A stretch of 64,000 nucleotides of DNA. Source: Carposina sasakii (Eukaryota; Arthropoda; Insecta; Lepidoptera; Carposinidae). This document shows positions 63,901 through 64,000 of the stretch, one piece after another. The notes beneath the pieces were generated by a model, which saw only the letters and a program-made list of their open reading frames with translations, did not search any database and was not told the origin of the DNA. The stretch covers positions 13,587,115 through 13,651,114 of the forward strand of contig CP053161.1 in the NCBI GenBank assembly GCA_014607495.2. Direction: 5' to 3'. Both the position numbers and the translations under genes were made by a program. How positions within the stretch are numbered: position 1 is the stretch's first letter; each line of letters opens with the position of its first letter.

Positions 63901-64000
63901 TAAAATTAACTGTATCTGAGTCGTTATAATAAAAGTGTGTATCTTATACCTTCGGCTATTTCCAGGTTTTCTGAATTTAGGGCACTCATAGTCATCCTCT
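60941..64000 (-). CDS. Two-pore-domain potassium channel, 3' part
   Basis: Coding exons in transcript order: (>64000)-63950, 63869-63386, 63301-63208, 63146-63091, 62573-62409, 61135-60941. Phases join throughout, and the stop is at 60941-60943. The 5' part, which should carry M1, P1 and M2, is outside the window. Seen here: a long charged linker with tandem RRGDFD units, then M3 ([20 protein letters not shown]), the second pore loop ([13 protein letters not shown]) with GFGD selectivity filter, M4 ([20 protein letters not shown]) and a short C-terminus ending DPELEY. TTIGFGD is the usual P2 form of the K2P family, which carries background potassium current at the plasma membrane. The linker is expected to be cytosolic. 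Exon 63301 has a tandem acceptor CAGCAG. Confidence 0.87.
61683..61944 (-). repeat. Dispersed repeat A
   Basis: Full-length unit in the last intron of the channel gene, with a three-base duplication (gtcaacaacacgg) relative to other copies. Confidence 0.8.
62259..62366 (+). mobile_element. 108-bp tRNA-derived SINE, 13-bp duplication
   Basis: The tRNA-like head has cttagtggttatagcggc and a consensus B box GGTTCGATTCC, followed by only about 35 bases ending ttaataattttat. It is bounded by a perfect 13-bp duplication AAAGATACATTTT (62246-62258, 62367-62379). It lies 30-43 bases inside the last intron of the channel gene, antisense to it. Confidence 0.85.
62580..63090. other. Channel intron, nothing recognised
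   Basis: AT-rich intron between the M3-P2 exon and the 56-nt exon. No repeat or RNA identified. Confidence 0.5.
63504..63675 (-). repeat. Coding 18-bp tandem repeat in channel linker
   Basis: Nine to ten units of an 18-bp repeat encode RRGDFD with variants ([24 protein letters not shown]). The unit reads tcaaaatcacctcttcta on the plus strand. It is in frame, alternating +/- charge. Confidence 0.9.

Overview
The window looks like part of a moth or butterfly (Lepidoptera) genome. It is AT-rich, has small exons with GT-AG introns, and is packed with repeat types I associate with Lepidoptera: tRNA-headed SINEs, Helitron-like elements ending in CTAG, a piggyBac element, a Transib element and the dispersed repeat carrying 'cagtccactgctggacgtag'. 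I cannot name the species.

Host genes. Three multi-exon genes were reconstructed by reading exon ends and checking that the reading phases close. (1) Plus strand, coding 17760-47597: nine coding exons, 557 codons, an SLC22-like (organic cation/anion type) major facilitator transporter. (2) Minus strand, 60239-51327: seven coding exons, 606 codons, a paralogous SLC22-like transporter. The two genes converge tail to tail and keep the same exon lengths and phases over the C-terminal half. (3) Minus strand, from beyond 64000 to 60941: the 3' part of a two-pore-domain potassium channel (M3, second pore loop with GFGD, M4), preceded by a charged linker built on a tandem RRGDFD repeat. A TATA-like box and a possible non-coding first exon near 289-391 may serve gene 1. 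A 62-codon ORF at 50845-51033 with its own TATA-like and poly(A)-like signals lies between the convergent genes.

Layout. 1-9333: MITEs, SINE- and LINE-like debris and Helitron-like pieces. 9334-14704: a complete Ty3/gypsy LTR retrotransposon with LTRs that read as identical and one long gag-pol ORF that starts inside the 5' LTR. 15040-16372: a foldback element split by a Helitron. 17760-47597: gene 1, whose introns hold most of the mobile DNA, including a three-level nest (34544-39139) with a Transib (RAG1-relative) transposon at its core and a complete piggyBac element (41398-44501). 47598-51326: intergenic, with the small ORF. 51327-60239: gene 2, with a LINE-in-MITE nest (54462-57151) and a Harbinger-type MITE beside a splice donor. 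60941-64000: channel gene 3' part.

The most notable item is the Transib copy. Its transposase is broken, but both ends are exactly CACAGTG, the heptamer of vertebrate V(D)J recombination signals. It has about 345-bp inverted repeats, a perfect 5-bp target duplication CGTCG, and all three acidic residues matching the RAG1 catalytic triad. Other points of interest are the gag start inside the LTR, an undescribed stem-loop retroposon with 10-12-bp target duplications, and a perfect 54-bp-arm hairpin.
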